From assembly GCF_019042275.1 (NCBI RefSeq), contig NZ_JAHQCW010000028.1, positions 1 to 64,000 on the forward strand: a stretch of DNA of 64,000 nt, given 5' to 3'. Shown one piece after another: positions 63,414 through 64,000 of the stretch. The DNA is from Diplocloster agilis. GTDB taxonomy: Bacteria; Bacillota; Clostridia; Lachnospirales; Lachnospiraceae. Within the stretch, counting starts at the first letter, position 1; each line of letters begins with the position of its first letter. The notes beneath the pieces were generated by a model. It was not told the origin of the DNA and did not search any database. It saw nothing but the letters and a program-made list of their open reading frames with translations. The position numbers and the translations under genes were made by a program.

Positions 63414-64000
63414 GATATGGTAATCCTCCTCTGCCGTCTGATAATCTGAACCGCGTTAATCGCAAGCGCGATCAATATAACGGAACCCGTCACCGCGTCG
63501 ATCCAGTACTCCGATACTTTGGAAAGTATCAGGCCGTTCTTTATCACCCCCAGCAGCACAACGCCCAGAAATGATCCCAGTACGGTGCCTTTCCCGCCGT
63601 TGATACTCAGTCCTCCGATCAGAGCCGCCGCCAGAATCTGAAATCCAAGGGAACTGCCCGTCGTGGACGCGCTGATGGTTCCGACCATGGAGGCATAGAT
63701 CGTGCCGGCCAGTCCGATCGTGGCGCCGCATAAGATATAGGCAAACAGTTTGATTCTGACCACATTCAGTCCTGCCAACTCTGCTGCCGCGATATTTCCG
63801 CCGACTGCGTAGATCTTACGCCCGATATTCACATAACGGAAGAGTATGGCTGCCAGAGCCGTGACTGCCAGAAATATCAGAAATGGGATGGGAAGCCCGA
63901 AAACCCTGCCCTGTCCGATACCGTTAAAGGATTTGGGGAAACCGGTAATCCAGTCCCCGCCTGTCACGATAATGGCCAGGCCCCTTATGATATTCATAGA
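63410..64000 (-). CDS. CUT2 sugar ABC transporter permease (first of two), 5' end outside the window
   Basis: The C-terminal ~197 residues of an RbsC-like permease. The frame is open to the right edge, so the start and the first ~120 residues are missing. Visible motifs are GGDWITGFPKSFNGIG, YAVGGNIAAAELAGLNV and LAAALIGGLSINGGKGTVLG. The ATPase gene, and any regulator, are expected beyond 64 kb. It is coupled to the next permease by a 4-bp overlap. Confidence 0.9.
   Translation of the reverse strand, partial: SMNIIRGLAIIVTGGDWITGFPKSFNGIGQGRVFGLPIPFLIFLAVTALAAILFRYVNIGRKIYAVGGNIAAAELAGLNVVRIKLFAYILCGATIGLAGTIYASMVGTISASTTGSSLGFQILAAALIGGLSINGGKGTVLGSFLGVVLLGVIKNGLILSKVSEYWIDAVTGSVILIALAINAVQIIRRQRRITIS

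Noticed and set aside
1-64000. tRNA, rRNA, plasmid or phage structural genes
   Set aside because: None recognised on reading both strands. The only mobile features are IS66 and recombinase remnants.

Overview
The window looks like a chromosomal segment of a gut-type Clostridia bacterium, most likely Lachnospiraceae. The clues are strong AGGAGG-type ribosome binding sites, sigma-A promoters, CUT2 (ribose-type) sugar ABC operons under LacI regulators, a YerC/TrpR-like regulator, a DUF1836 protein, an AmmeMemoRadiSam set and a PspA/SPFH operon. The genus is not determinable from this sequence alone. No rRNA, tRNA or CRISPR array was recognised.

Layout. (1) 0.2-6.3 kb: a CUT2 sugar operon (binding protein, ATPase, permease, AGE-family sugar epimerase) behind a LacI repressor, with one perfect 16-bp operator and two related sites. 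(2) 6.5-8.2 kb: a coiled-coil protein built on a 42-bp tandem repeat, a Cdd1-like helix-hairpin-helix protein and a DUF3788-like protein. (3) 8.2-19.7 kb: a defence-rich stretch with McrB carrying an EVE/PUA-like reader, McrC, the AmmeMemoRadiSam genes, a Nudix hydrolase, a McrA-like HNH nuclease and a 1,498-residue superfamily 1 helicase with a HEPN-like RxxxxH motif near its C-terminus. (4) 19.7-23.4 kb: a heterodimeric ABC exporter. (5) 23.7-30.3 kb: a second LacI-controlled CUT2 operon with galactose mutarotase and a short-chain dehydrogenase. (6) 30.3-48 kb: an AT-rich accessory island with a Gabija-like pair (OLD nuclease and UvrD-like helicase), a decayed tyrosine integrase, a TIR-NTPase-TPR protein, a regulator/nuclease/SMC-like ATPase operon, a decayed serine recombinase, an intact IS66 element with 8-bp target duplication, and two frameshifted genes (a DUF1848 radical-SAM-like protein and a cysteine-rich methyltransferase-like protein). 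The island abuts the 3' end of rlmD, and a degenerate copy of that 3' end lies about 12 kb away, beside the dead integrase. This suggests rlmD is, or was, an integration site. (7) 48-60.6 kb: mostly housekeeping genes (rlmD, pcrA, SPFH and PspA, DUF1836, YerC-like, two tandem PHP-domain genes, an orphan binding protein, an Asp/Glu racemase, DUF2809, a frameshifted NERD gene). (8) 60.8-64 kb: a third CUT2 operon with two permeases, running off the right edge, plus an AllA-like cupin.

How the parts work together. The three sugar loci follow one plan: a lipoprotein captures a sugar, RbsC-like permeases and an RbsA-like ATPase import it, and nearby epimerase, mutarotase or dehydrogenase genes start its metabolism. 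For the first two loci the operator sequences show control by the adjacent LacI protein. The two accessory stretches hold at least five candidate anti-phage modules.

Four genes (TIR, DUF1848, methyltransferase-like, NERD) each show a single-nucleotide frameshift with good coding sequence on both sides. These are either real decay or residual assembly indels, and raw reads would be needed to tell.
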